Counted from the stretch's first letter, positions 36,587-46,140 are shown. The stretch is 64,000 nt of DNA from Bacillus sp. DTU_2020_1000418_1_SI_GHA_SEK_038 (GCF_032341175.1 NZ_CP135435.1:4340001-4404000); one strand, 5' to 3'. The notes: generated by a model not told the origin, from the letters alone. Numbers and translations: made by a program.

Positions 36587-37606
36587 ATGTTAATTGGAAT
36601 AATAGGATTGGCAGGTTTACTTTTACTTGGATTGGTATACGAACAAGTTTCACGGCGTAGAGATGGGAGAAGACCCCATACTGGTGAAATGATTGATGTT
36701 GGCGGCTACCGTCTCCATCTAACGGATACTGGAAAAGGTGAACCAACGGTCGTCCTTATTCATGGCGCGGGTGATTGCTCTTACTCATGGGTGCATATTC
36801 GCAAGGAATTATCTAAGTTTACTAGATTTATTACATATGGCCGTGCAGGGATGGGTTCAAGTGACCCCGGCCCCGAGCCAACTCCGGAACAAACGGTCAA
36901 AGACCTTAAAAATCTGCTGAATAAGACCGGAGCCCCTGGACCATATGTACTTGTCGGTCATTCATTAGGCGGACTAATTGTCCGACTCTATGCTTTAAAA
37001 TATCCAAATCAGGTGGCTGGATTAGTGTTCTTAGATTCAACGCATGAATTTCTCAAGGATGATGCCAAGTTTAAGCAGGGCTTTACCTTCATTGGCTTTA
37101 TGCTGAAGATACTAAGACTGGTGTCTCCATTTGGTATTCCACGATTCTTCGGCAACGTTCTTGGCGTGATTCCGATGTATGGGAGTGAACTTCCCTATTA
37201 TAAACAGCAGCTTGATGCAGAAGAATACAAGCAATGGAAAGGGATCGTTTACAGTATTTTTGCAGGGAAAACAGCTGGAGCAGAATTTAAAGGGGCATGG
37301 GGACATCTGGAGGCAACTGCGAATTTATTAAATAATAGTATGAATAAACCTCAGTTTGGCGACCTTCCGATTGCTGTTGTAAACAACCCAGGATTTGGTG
37401 CCCATTGGACCGAAATGCAAAAGGAATTGGCCTCCCGGTCAACTAACTCTATCCATAAAATTAGTGATCGTAAGGGACACAGTCTACAAATGCCAAGACC
37501 CGAATATGTTATTGAAGCAATTCGTCACGTAGTTGAACAAGTACAGGAACGTAACGGTCGAACGCTTGCTGAATCGTATGAGGAACATAAACATGAATTG
37601 GGGTAA
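36587..37606 (+). CDS. Membrane-anchored alpha/beta hydrolase
   Basis: A 339-residue protein with an N-terminal membrane helix (LIGIIGLAGLLLLGLVYEQ) and an alpha/beta-hydrolase fold: LIHGAGDCSYSW (oxyanion), nucleophile GHSLGG, and a late histidine in RKGHSLQMPRPE. The fold is common to esterases, lipases and epoxide or peptide hydrolases; I cannot assign a substrate. AGGGGG is close upstream of ATG at 36587. It is followed by a terminator and seems monocistronic. Confidence 0.82.
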   Translation: MLIGIIGLAGLLLLGLVYEQVSRRRDGRRPHTGEMIDVGGYRLHLTDTGKGEPTVVLIHGAGDCSYSWVHIRKELSKFTRFITYGRAGMGSSDPGPEPTPEQTVKDLKNLLNKTGAPGPYVLVGHSLGGLIVRLYALKYPNQVAGLVFLDSTHEFLKDDAKFKQGFTFIGFMLKILRLVSPFGIPRFFGNVLGVIPMYGSELPYYKQQLDAEEYKQWKGIVYSIFAGKTAGAEFKGAWGHLEATANLLNNSMNKPQFGDLPIAVVNNPGFGAHWTEMQKELASRSTNSIHKISDRKGHSLQMPRPEYVIEAIRHVVEQVQERNGRTLAESYEEHKHELG

Positions 37607-37629
37607 CTTATGCCCTTTTTCATAGACCT

Positions 37630-37660
37630 AGCCCCCTTTTTGAGGGGTTGTTTTTTATTT
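37630..37660 (+). terminator. Terminator of the membrane-anchored hydrolase
   Basis: A short GCCCC/GGGGT hairpin (37631-37648) is followed by TTGTTTTTTATTTT. Confidence 0.75.
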
Positions 37661-37730
37661 TGCTCTATAACTGACTTGGAATATATCCGTTCTCACCTAA
37701 CAGGAATGAAGTTCACATTCCCTTGTCCCA

Positions 37731-37915
37731 TCTGCGGACAGTGGATCCCTTATTTACATAAAAATCGTATCTTTGTTGGATGAATAGGACAGAGAATCCG
37801 TAAATTAGGGAAAAACAAAAGAAAATGGCCTTCATTACATGCCATAGCGGAACCTAAGTCCTTTAACCCTTAGAAAAACCACCTTTTCAGCCAAATAACG
37901 GAATCAAAGTCCTCT
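37731..37915. repeat. Mirrored cluster of GGA-N6-GTCC palindromic repeats
   Basis: GGACAGTGGATCC (37736), GGACAGAGAATCC (37787), GGAACCTAAGTCC (37849) and GGAATCAAAGTCC (37900) are spaced 51, 62 and 51 bp. The first two are the reverse orientation of the last two (GGAC-N6-TCC versus GGA-N6-GTCC), so the whole cluster is roughly symmetrical. It occupies the gap 37661-38060; no gene is seen there. Confidence 0.6.
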
Positions 37916-38060
37916 CGTCTGAAAACCGCTTTTACTCCATCCACTCATCAAATTAATTGATAAAGATGGTTAACTATTATACATCCTATGATAGGGACAG
38001 CCAATTGTCTATTTATGCTATAATAGTATAGTTATATTTCTGCAGCAAGGAGGTCTCATA

Positions 38061-38963
38061 ATGAAATTAAATAAAGGTATTTTATTTGTGTTAATAGGTG
38101 CTGCTTTTTTTGGGTTTACACCGGTATTTGCTAAATTGGGGTTTAGCTTCGGCTATACACTTGGCCAAATTAATATCGTTCAAATGTTGATTTCCTCTAT
38201 TTTACTATGGTCTTTTACTCTAATAAAACGTGCTAGTTTTAAAGGTCTTAATAAAAAGAATATTCCTCAAATAATGATGACCGGTTGTTTTACCGGATTA
38301 ACAAGTATTTTTTATTATGGGGCCATGCAATATTTGCCTGCCTCATTGGCCATCATTTTAATGTTTCAATTCGTTTGGATAGGAATCATGTTGGAATGGA
38401 TTTTCAGCAAAATCAAACCTGCGCCTGTAACCATATTGTCTATCATTCTAATATTAGTAGGAGTCTTTTTTGCATCGAATGTATTAAATGGGGACATACA
38501 GGGTCTGCCTTTCAAAGGTATCCTATTTGGTATTCTATCCGCATGTACTTATGCAGGATTTATTTTTTTCAGTGGAAAGGTCGCTGTAAATGTGGATCCA
38601 TGGACTCGAACCTCATTGATGGCAACAGGATCAACAATCTTGGTCCTTGTCATTTTCATGCGTGAGATTCCATCAGTACTGCCATTGGAGACAAACTTAA
38701 TAACCAGTGCTGTTGGAGTTTCGTTATTTGGAGCTGTCCTCCCTCCACTTTTTTTCGCGATGGGCGCGCCTTTAATTTCTGGAGGCATCGCCAATATATT
38801 AACATCCATTGAATTACCGATCGCCATCCTATCAGCAAGCATCATTTTATCTGAAACAATAACACCGCTTCAGTGGGTAGGCACGGCTATTATCCTAGCT
38901 GCAATTGCTTTAAATGAACTTGGCACAAGCCTTTTTCGAATTAGGAAACGGATTGAGGGGTAG
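38061..38963 (+). CDS. EamA-family (DMT) transporter
   Basis: A 300-residue protein with ten membrane helices in two EamA repeats (residues 1-140 and 150-290; LIGAAFFGFTPVFAKLGFSF at the start of the first, LFGILSACTYAGFIFFSG at the start of the second). These are drug/metabolite or amino-acid exporters; the cargo is unknown. AAGGAGG precedes ATG at 38061. A strong terminator follows. Confidence 0.9.
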   Translation: MKLNKGILFVLIGAAFFGFTPVFAKLGFSFGYTLGQINIVQMLISSILLWSFTLIKRASFKGLNKKNIPQIMMTGCFTGLTSIFYYGAMQYLPASLAIILMFQFVWIGIMLEWIFSKIKPAPVTILSIILILVGVFFASNVLNGDIQGLPFKGILFGILSACTYAGFIFFSGKVAVNVDPWTRTSLMATGSTILVLVIFMREIPSVLPLETNLITSAVGVSLFGAVLPPLFFAMGAPLISGGIANILTSIELPIAILSASIILSETITPLQWVGTAIILAAIALNELGTSLFRIRKRIEG

Positions 38964-38994
38964 AGTGCTTGGATTGTTAATAATAATCTTGGCA

Positions 38995-39030
38995 AACCAG
39001 GAGAGGCAATCCTCTCCTGGTTTTTATTTA
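38995..39030 (+). terminator. Terminator of the EamA transporter
   Basis: AAACCAGGAGAGG and CCTCTCCTGGTTT form a 13-bp perfect stem with a 4-base loop, followed by TTTATTT. Confidence 0.95.
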
Positions 39031-39078
39031 TCCGAAGTTTGTTAAAAACCCCATCTAATATTAGGGATAAGGTTCAAC

Positions 39079-39150
39079 TTAATGTTTTTGATTATAAATC
39101 ATATTAAGCTGTCTAATAAGAATTGCCCAATAGGATTTAGATAAATGCAT
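39079..39150 (-). CDS. Possible 23-residue peptide
   Basis: A short frame starting at ATG 39150 (MHLSKSYWAILIRQLNMIYN and three more residues) is preceded by GGAGG nine bases upstream. The strong ribosome site is the only support; I know no family for it. It lies in the 250-bp gap downstream of the frameshifted gene at 39212. Confidence 0.25.
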   Translation of the reverse strand: MHLSKSYWAILIRQLNMIYNQKH

Positions 39151-39211
39151 ATTTTGAAACCTCCAAATTTTTAGTAGAGATTATACGGGACCTAGGATTA
39201 CCGAACAAAGG

Positions 39212-39728
39212 TTATTCCGAACGTATGTCAACCTCTTCATTAAAAATGGGAGCATTACTATTCCGAATCAACTTTCCATTGTCGTAAAATCTGCCATATT
39301 TTTTTACTAATTCAAAGGCTTCGATACTTGTTGGGATTGAACCATTATTTTTATAGGATAAAAAGTAAGCATGGGCATTCCCGCCATAAAAAACCCAGCT
39401 GAAAAATCGCATAGCAAATTTATGTGCACCCTTATCTCTAAATTGTCTCATTGATTTAGGCTCCCATACTGTCATGGTCAGTCCGTAACCTTCTTTTATA
39501 TGACCTTTCATTTCGGCATAAAGTAATTTGGGGGATTTCTTCATTTGCTTCATGACAAATTGACTGACAATCGCATTAACGATCGTTCTCCAAACAGAAA
39601 ACTTTTCGCCTAAGGTGATAGAAATAAGTGCATCTTCAGGTAACATGATATCTCTTTGGCCATATGTAATAAATCCTTCGTATTTGCTATCTGGATTTTT
39701 ATGTGTAACAAATACTTTTTTCCTTCAT
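39212..39728 (-). pseudogene. Uncharacterised alpha-beta-barrel-like protein, start separated by a frameshift
   Basis: From 39646 down to 39212 an open frame encodes 144 residues (TVWEPKSMRQFRDKGAHKFA resembles CrtA/DUF3291-like monooxygenase folds, weakly). The same frame stays open upstream to 39715 (VFVTHKNPDSKYEGFITYGQ), where it meets a run of six As. The good start, ATG at 39728 with GAGGAGGAAGG upstream, is one base out of frame with it. Five As would restore a 171-residue protein. Either a frameshift mutation, slippage, or a sequencing error. No function is assigned. Confidence 0.6.
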
Positions 39729-39901
39729 AAAACCTTCCTCCTCAATCAGATCATTTTGGTTATATATATGAATAGGAATTTTGGATTAACACTAAACAAA
39801 GTACCCTTTAGGAGATTATAACCAAAATAGGTTTAAAATTAAGATTAAAGTCATATTTAAATTTAAAGTATTTAAATATTCAATTAACTATATAAAATAA
39901 A

Positions 39902-39923
39902 AATCAGAGCCTCAGCCCTGATT
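39902..39923 (-). terminator. Terminator after the broken DMT gene
   Basis: AATCAGAGC and GCCCTGATT form a stem with one mismatch. On the minus strand it is followed by TTTATTTTA. Confidence 0.75.
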
Positions 39924-39935
39924 CAATTTTTTCTA

Positions 39936-40371
39936 TTAAATTTTTGTCAGCACAATGCCGGCTAGTGCGGAAATAACCCCGATTACCTGGTATATTTTAA
40001 GCCTTTCTTTATATAGCCAACAGCTGCTGAGAACGACAACTAAACAATTGCGCTGCGCTTAAAATAGGAATAATCGTATTTGTGCTAATAAGCGGCGATG
40101 TTAAACTAGCCGGTCCTTTTTCAAACGCCTTTGACATTTGAATATTCCCATTAGCATTCAATATGCCGATGAACGCCCCTAACACAATGGTCAATCCATT
40201 AAATGAGGCAAATCCTGCGAATGTTCCATAGCCAAACATGATTAAAAACGCAATCAGATAAAAGAAAAACTGCAAATGCACCTTTGATAGTCCTTTGCCT
40301 GACGTGACCTTAAAAATCATATTATTGATTCCAAAGCACAACATCGTCAGAACTGCTGCTACAATCCACAT
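39936..40371 (-). pseudogene. Half-size EamA/DMT transporter, frameshifted
   Basis: The N-terminal frame (from ATG 40371) encodes four membrane segments of a 140-residue single-domain DMT protein (MWIVAAVLTMLCFGINNMIF) but ends in a foreign tail near 40009. The continuing family sequence, ERLKIYQVIGVISALAGIVL, is in another frame down to a stop at 39936. Total length is a multiple of three plus one, so one extra base, most likely within a GCGCAGCGCA repeat near 40060, breaks the gene. Repaired, it would be about 144 residues. Confidence 0.75.
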
Positions 40372-40550
40372 TAAAAATCCTTCTCTCTCTTTGATAGGAT
40401 TATTTTAATATAGATTTCTGCCAGTTTAAATGGTTTTATAATGATTAATTCTTTTCCTGAAAAAGGAACTATCTTACATATTGTAGAAATTAATATCAGA
40501 AGTTCTGTATTTTATATATTATTTTCGTATTTAATTGGAGGTAATGATAA

Positions 40551-41570
40551 ATGGCCTTAAATAAATCGAGTAAAGTTTCTACAATTGCAAGACTTCGGGA
40601 TATTAGAATTCCAGAAGATTATGTACAAATTGCAAATCTCTTTAACATGATTGAACCAGGTTCTGCAACAGCTCAATCCATTGAAGAGGAAGATCAGCAA
40701 ATGCCAATAACATCTAATCTGAAATTAAATGAACATGGCCTCTTGGTTGGTTTTGGAAGAACACGAGTCATAGCGGAGGACGAAAATGGCCAAATAATTG
40801 GTTATGGCGCTTCTTATCGTGCTCCTTGGGCCGATCCCGGTCAGTTGGGAAGTGTCTTCTGTGTTCACCCTGAATATCGTGGGCAAGGTGTAGGGGAAAT
40901 GATCCTATCACATATTGAAAATTGGGCAAAAGAACAACAGGCATCTGTATTATCATCTATTGTAATGGATTGGATTGATGCTTCAATTCCTTTTGTTCAA
41001 AACCGTGGCTTTTCGTTGGATGCTCATGTATTTGATTTAGTACTAGATCTCAATCAATTTGACTCTACTAAGTACGTAGAACTAAGAGAACAATTAGCAA
41101 AATCAGGTATTCAATTTGTTACGTTAGCTGATCTGCCAGGAGAGGATTCAGAGCATAAATTATATGAATTATGTGTAGAGACATCAAGAGATAATCCAGG
41201 TCAATATGAAAGCCTTCCTCCTTTTGCAGAATGGCGAAAAGAGTTTCTACCAGAAGATTCTTCACGTAAGGATTGGGTTTTCATCGCCATAGATGGTAAT
41301 CATTTCGTTGGAGTGACTCAATTATTCAGCACCGAGGATGCTGGAGTGGTGTATACGAACTATACAGGTGTTCAAAAAGAATACCGTGGCCGCGGGATTG
41401 CTAAGGCGTTAAAACGAATATCTATTGATGCAGCAAAAAATGCAGGGGCAAATACTATGACTACTGATTCAGAAGAAAGTAACGCCCCTATGCAATATAT
41501 TAATAGAAGTATTGGCTATATTCCTGGAAAAGGCCACTACCGAATTCTCAAAAAATTAAATAGTAATTAA
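40551..41570 (+). CDS. Two-domain GNAT acetyltransferase
   Basis: A 339-residue protein with two GNAT folds. The first has the acetyl-CoA loop VHPEYRGQGVGEMIL near residue 110. The second has VQKEYRGRGIAKALK near residue 280. The arrangement resembles MshD-like double GNAT proteins. The substrate is not known. GGAGG precedes ATG at 40551. It stands alone, with a converging terminator downstream shared with the cpgS-like gene. Confidence 0.88.
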   Translation: MALNKSSKVSTIARLRDIRIPEDYVQIANLFNMIEPGSATAQSIEEEDQQMPITSNLKLNEHGLLVGFGRTRVIAEDENGQIIGYGASYRAPWADPGQLGSVFCVHPEYRGQGVGEMILSHIENWAKEQQASVLSSIVMDWIDASIPFVQNRGFSLDAHVFDLVLDLNQFDSTKYVELREQLAKSGIQFVTLADLPGEDSEHKLYELCVETSRDNPGQYESLPPFAEWRKEFLPEDSSRKDWVFIAIDGNHFVGVTQLFSTEDAGVVYTNYTGVQKEYRGRGIAKALKRISIDAAKNAGANTMTTDSEESNAPMQYINRSIGYIPGKGHYRILKKLNSN

Positions 41571-41633
41571 ATTGTACTTTCCTATCTTAAAGAAATCAGA
41601 GATGAGCGTATCTACTATTGAGGCTCACACCTT

Positions 41634-41667
41634 AAAAAGCCTAGCAACTAATGTCGCTAGGCTTTTT
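41634..41667. terminator. Bidirectional terminator
   Basis: AAAAAGCCTAGC (41634-41645) and GCTAGGCTTTTT (41656-41667) form a perfect 12-bp stem with an A-run before and a T-run after, serving both converging genes. Confidence 0.95.
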
Positions 41668-41672
41668 CTACA

Positions 41673-43013
41673 TTACACAAGCTTATGCTCTTGGATAAAG
41701 TCTTTTAAAATATCGCTTAGGTTCGGACTGCCGATTTCATCTAAATCGTAGTGTACACGTGTGCACGGTTTATTAATTGAAATGACACGTGATAAATCAA
41801 TTGGTGTCCCAATAATCACTGCATCACAGTCAGAGTTATTAATCGTTTCTTCAAGATCCTTCAATTGCTGTTCACCGTATCCCATCGCTGGAAGCACGTT
41901 TTCAATATGTTGGTACTTGTTAAACGTATCAACTAATGTACCAACAGCGAATGGACGTGGGTCAATGATTTCCTTCACACCCAAACGTTCCGCTGCAACT
42001 GTACCTGCACCAAGCTTCATCTCTCCATGTGTTAACGTTGGACCATCTTCAACGACTAACACGCGTTTTCCAGCAATAGCCTCCGGTTGATCAACCGTAA
42101 TCGTTGATTCAGCTTTTATAATCGTGCTATTTGGGCTAGCGAATTTGATATTATTTTCTACAATTTGAATGTTTTCCTCTGTTGCACTGTCTACTTTGTT
42201 TATAATGGCAACATCGGTTGTTCTTAAGCATACTTCGCCAGGATAGTATTTCAGCTCATGCCCAGGGCGATGTGGGTCTAAGACAGTAATGGCTAAATCA
42301 GGCTCGAAGAAAGAAAAATCATTATTTCCTCCGTCCCATAAAATAACGTCACAGCCATCTGGATCATTTTCAGCTGCCGCTAAAATATCAGCATAATCAA
42401 CACCTGCATAGATAATATTTCCGCGTGCCACATGTGGCTCATATTCTTCCATTTCTTCAATCGTACAGTTATGTTTCTTTAAATCCTCCACTGTTGCAAA
42501 GCGCTGAACACGTTGTGCGTTTAAATCACCGTATGGCATTGGGTGTCTTACTGCAACAACCTTTAAATTTTGCTCGATAAGGGTTTCAATCACTTTTCGA
42601 GATGTTTGGCTTTTTCCAGTTCCTGTTCGCACAGCGCATACTGAAATAACTGGCTTATTACTTTTTAACATTGTGCCCTTTGGACCTAGTAATGTGAAGT
42701 TAGCACCCGCTGCATTCACAATCGCACCCACGCCCATCACATCTTCGTAACTAACATCACTATACGCAAAAACACATTCATCCACTTGCAATCCTTTAAT
42801 CAACTCTGGTAATTGATCTTGTGAATAAATAGGAATTCCTTCTGGATATAGTTCACCCGCTAATTCACTTGGATATTTACGTCCATCAATATCAGGAATT
42901 TGTGCTGCTGTAAAAGCAACAACATTATATGTTTCGTTATTTCGGTAGTAAGTATTAAAATTATGAAAATCTCTTCCTGCTGCACCTATAATAATAATAT
43001 TTTTTCTGTTCAT
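41673..43013 (-). CDS. Cyclic 2,3-diphosphoglycerate synthase-like protein
   Basis: A 446-residue protein with an N-terminal Rossmann-like region (NIIIIGAAGRDFHNFNTYYR), a central P-loop (AVRTGTGKSQTSRKVIE) and VILWDGGNNDFSFFEPDLAI. This pattern is that of cyclic 2,3-diphosphoglycerate synthetase, which in thermophilic methanogens forms a thermoprotective cyclic phosphate. Bacterial members have an unproven function and may act as other P-loop kinases or GTPases. AGGAGAGAG precedes ATG at 43013. It is divergent from a nucleoside transporter. Confidence 0.8.
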   Translation of the reverse strand: MNRKNIIIIGAAGRDFHNFNTYYRNNETYNVVAFTAAQIPDIDGRKYPSELAGELYPEGIPIYSQDQLPELIKGLQVDECVFAYSDVSYEDVMGVGAIVNAAGANFTLLGPKGTMLKSNKPVISVCAVRTGTGKSQTSRKVIETLIEQNLKVVAVRHPMPYGDLNAQRVQRFATVEDLKKHNCTIEEMEEYEPHVARGNIIYAGVDYADILAAAENDPDGCDVILWDGGNNDFSFFEPDLAITVLDPHRPGHELKYYPGEVCLRTTDVAIINKVDSATEENIQIVENNIKFASPNSTIIKAESTITVDQPEAIAGKRVLVVEDGPTLTHGEMKLGAGTVAAERLGVKEIIDPRPFAVGTLVDTFNKYQHIENVLPAMGYGEQQLKDLEETINNSDCDAVIIGTPIDLSRVISINKPCTRVHYDLDEIGSPNLSDILKDFIQEHKLV

Positions 43014-43254
43014 AACACTCTCTCCTATTTACAGTCAACTATTATAATAATAACTTCGAATGTATATTAATACAATATAATTTTCAAAAATATCAAATAT
43101 AAAATAATGGATGCCCATAAGTCCACTAATCGTTTGGACTTTAACTTTATTATTATCTACAATTACACAGTTTAGCAATTGAGGTTAGCCCAATGTAATA
43201 AAACAACGGAATGATGCTAAAAATAGCTTTAGCATATAAAATTTGGAGGAAGAA

Positions 43255-44511
43255 ATGGATATAAAATTGCGTCTTAAAATTATGGTTTTTCTGCAATTTT
43301 TCATTTGGGGATCTTGGCTTGTTACACTTGGCTCCTATATGATCATGACTTTGCAATTTACTGGTGCACAAGTTGGAGTCGTTTATAGCTCACTTGGGCT
43401 TGCTTCACTCATTATGCCAAGTCTTGTAGGTATTATTGCGGATCGATGGATAAAAGCAAATAGATTGTATGGAATTTGCCATTTCCTTGGAGCAATTGCC
43501 TTATTTATAGCCGCGCAGACTTCAGACCCTAGCATCATGTTTTGGGTGATGTTTTTTAACTCAATGGTTTATATGCCAACGTTGGCTTTAACTAATACAA
43601 TTTCTTTATTCAGCCTAGAAAAAGCAGGGCTCGATACAGTAAAAGATTTCCCGCCTATTCGTGTTTTTGGAACAATCGGTTTTATCCTTGCACTTTGGAT
43701 CATCAGCTTCGCACAATTAGAATTAAGCAATATGCAGCTATTCATCGCTTCTGGTGTTTCTCTTTTACTTGCCCTGTATTCATTAACACTTCCTGACTGT
43801 CCGACATCAAATTCCCAAAAGGACAAGTCTTTGGTCAGTCTTTTGGGACTCGATGCTTTCGTACTATTTAAACAAAAGAAAATGGCGATTTTTTTCCTTT
43901 TCGCTATGTTATTGGGTGCTGCCCTTCAGATTACTAATACATTCGGCAATCCATTTTTACACGACTTTGCGCTGAACCCAAAATATACAGATAGCCTTGT
44001 TGTTAAATATCCAGCTATATTATCATCCGTTGCACAAATTTCAGAAGTCTTCTTTATTTTAGCCATCCCATTTTTCCTACAGAAGTATGGGATTAAGAAG
44101 GTCATGTTGATTAGTATGGCAGCATGGACATTACGTTTTGTTTTCTTCGCTTATGGGAACCCATCAAGCTTAGGGTTCGTCTTATTGCTATTATCAATGA
44201 TTGTTTACGGCTGTGCATTTGACTTCTTTACTATTTCTGGGGCTATATTTGTAGAAAAAGAAGTAGATCATCGAATTCGGGCGAGTGCACAAGGCTTATT
44301 CATGACAATGGTTAACGGAATCGGTGCGTATGTAGGAGCTATTATTAGCGGAAGAATAGTAGATTATTTCACTGTAGACGGTGTCAAAGACTGGCAAACG
44401 ATCTGGTTAATTTTTGGAGGATATACATTCGTTCTCGCCATTGTCTTTGCGGTAAGCTTTAAATATAAACATGACCGTGATGCAATGAAAACTGTAAAAG
44501 CAAGTCATTAA
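43255..44511 (+). CDS. NupG-type nucleoside:H+ symporter
   Basis: A 418-residue, 12-helix MFS protein of the nucleoside symporter family (NupG/XapB), the same length as E. coli NupG. FFIWGSWLVTLGSYM, PSLVGIIADRWIKANR and IRASAQGLFMTMVNGIGAYVG are characteristic. It imports purine and pyrimidine nucleosides. ATG at 43255 is chosen with TTTGGAGGAAG immediately upstream. A strong terminator follows, so it is monocistronic. Confidence 0.88.
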   Translation: MDIKLRLKIMVFLQFFIWGSWLVTLGSYMIMTLQFTGAQVGVVYSSLGLASLIMPSLVGIIADRWIKANRLYGICHFLGAIALFIAAQTSDPSIMFWVMFFNSMVYMPTLALTNTISLFSLEKAGLDTVKDFPPIRVFGTIGFILALWIISFAQLELSNMQLFIASGVSLLLALYSLTLPDCPTSNSQKDKSLVSLLGLDAFVLFKQKKMAIFFLFAMLLGAALQITNTFGNPFLHDFALNPKYTDSLVVKYPAILSSVAQISEVFFILAIPFFLQKYGIKKVMLISMAAWTLRFVFFAYGNPSSLGFVLLLLSMIVYGCAFDFFTISGAIFVEKEVDHRIRASAQGLFMTMVNGIGAYVGAIISGRIVDYFTVDGVKDWQTIWLIFGGYTFVLAIVFAVSFKYKHDRDAMKTVKASH

Positions 44512-44523
44512 TCGTTCTGTTAC

Positions 44524-44565
44524 AAAAAGCGATACCTATATATATTTTTTAGGTATCGCTTTTTT
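44524..44565 (+). terminator. Terminator of the nucleoside transporter
   Basis: AAAAAGCGATACCT and AGGTATCGCTTTTTT form a 14-bp stem with a T-tract. Confidence 0.95.
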
Positions 44566-44626
44566 ATTGAACTTATTTACTTAGGTACGGTTCCTCTCAC
44601 CTTTATACCTACTGTTTAGTGTACTT

Positions 44627-45514
44627 TCATCGTTTTTCTAAACGGGCATTTTCCAAAGCATTTAAATCAATTTTCTTCATCCTTAAGAGGGCCTCAAAAA
44701 CTCTGCGGTTTTCGTCTTTTGTTCCTTTATACAAGACCTCATTCATATTGTCAGGAACGATCTGCCATGAAAGGCCGAATGGATCCTTTACCCATCCGCA
44801 TTGTTCTGCCTCGGGTACGGCAGAGAGCTTATCCCAGAAGTAATCAATCTCCTTCTGATCTTTACAATTGATCATGAGTGAAAATGCTTCATTAAAACTG
44901 AAATCGCCGCCAGATCCATGATCCATCGCTGATAAATGATATCCGGATAAGGTGAAAGCAGCATAGTTCACCTTTGCCCTTGATGACATGGCTTCTCCTG
45001 CTTCATATTTACTGATTACTTCTATTTCTGAATCCTCAAATACGTCGGTGTAATACTTGGTTGCCTCACCTGCTTTCCCACATGAATCACTTGAGAAAAG
45101 CAAGTTTGGTGTAATCTTTTGAACAGCTTTACCATTGTCTTTAAGCATCAACTGCCATGACAAGCCAAAGCGATCCTGCACCCAGGCATACCGCTTACTG
45201 AAGGGATACTCACCTAATGGCATGAGTTCCGTACCATCTTCTACTAAAGCTTCCCATTTGGCATTAACCTCTTCTATCGATTCGCAAGCTACCATTAAGG
45301 AAACGGATGGATTAAATTTGAAGTAAGGTCCTGCACTGATGGCCATGAATTCTTGCCCAGCCAATTCAAAGCTGACCAATTCCGAATCTCCAGAAGGAGT
45401 GTTTTCAATTACTGTTTCATTTAATAGTTTAGAGTTCTCAAATAAACTAATATAAAACAAAGCGGCTTCTTTAGCTTCTTTGTCATACCATAAATGTGGA
45501 ACGATTTTTTGCAT
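44627..45514 (-). CDS. Tandem PhnB-like VOC (glyoxalase-fold) protein
   Basis: A 295-residue protein with two copies of the 3-demethylubiquinone methyltransferase-like VOC domain (residues 1-125 and 132-255). The repeats share P-x-L-x-(Y/F)...A-x-x-F/Y-Y and end in DRFGLSWQLM and DPFGLSWQIV. PhnB-like VOC proteins lack a settled function and often act in resistance or as metal-dependent hydrolases/isomerases. GGAGG precedes ATG at 45514. Confidence 0.85.
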   Translation of the reverse strand: MQKIVPHLWYDKEAKEAALFYISLFENSKLLNETVIENTPSGDSELVSFELAGQEFMAISAGPYFKFNPSVSLMVACESIEEVNAKWEALVEDGTELMPLGEYPFSKRYAWVQDRFGLSWQLMLKDNGKAVQKITPNLLFSSDSCGKAGEATKYYTDVFEDSEIEVISKYEAGEAMSSRAKVNYAAFTLSGYHLSAMDHGSGGDFSFNEAFSLMINCKDQKEIDYFWDKLSAVPEAEQCGWVKDPFGLSWQIVPDNMNEVLYKGTKDENRRVFEALLRMKKIDLNALENARLEKR

Positions 45515-45622
45515 AAGGACCTCCTTAATAAGACTTTATTTAGTGCCCTCTTTGCTGACTAAACTTTTCATTATGTATAACTTGTTATAGTTTTTCGGAT
45601 TAAACTATTTTCCACAGGAACA

Positions 45623-46009
45623 TCAAAACATGCCATTCTCGTTTGGAGAATTCTCTGGTATTGGTTGACCTACATCCCATAATTCAACAATTTGATCATC
45701 CTGAAACCGAAAGATATGGACCACAGCTCCTCCAAGATCCTCAGGATTCTGTCTCACATGAGAGTGAACCGTAACCATCTCTCCCTCTTCAATAGCATGT
45801 TTAACCTCAAGTGTCTTGTTAGGGTTCAAGGCAGCATTCTCTTTCATCGCGAGCATAAGGGACTTGGCATCGCCACGGAAATATGGATTATGGTGGCGAA
45901 AGCCTGGACCTATGTATTTCTGATATGCTTCGTCTACATTCCCAGAAGCTACAAGTTGCAGAAACGGAACTGCCTTGTCTTTATGGGAGAGGTTTGCTTT
46001 CATATTCAT
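45623..46009 (-). CDS. SnoaL/NTF2-like family protein
   Basis: A 128-residue alpha+beta-barrel protein: FLQLVASGNVDEAYQKYIGP, FRHHNPYFRGDAKSLMLAMK and VVHIFRFQDDQIVELWDVGQ match SnoaL-like polyketide cyclase proteins. Such proteins are cyclases, isomerases or small-ligand binders; no substrate can be named. ATG at 46009 with AAAGGA eight bases upstream is preferred to the ATG at 46018. Confidence 0.82.
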   Translation of the reverse strand: MNMKANLSHKDKAVPFLQLVASGNVDEAYQKYIGPGFRHHNPYFRGDAKSLMLAMKENAALNPNKTLEVKHAIEEGEMVTVHSHVRQNPEDLGGAVVHIFRFQDDQIVELWDVGQPIPENSPNENGMF

Positions 46010-46140
46010 CACAAACATCCTTTCTTTAAGGAATTTAAAGTTCTATAATAATGTTATGTTGAACACAAATAATTGTCAATAATTGGGTTATAAACAAAAA
46101 CACACTATGGGGCTTTCCCTTTTGTATATTCAGGGGGATT

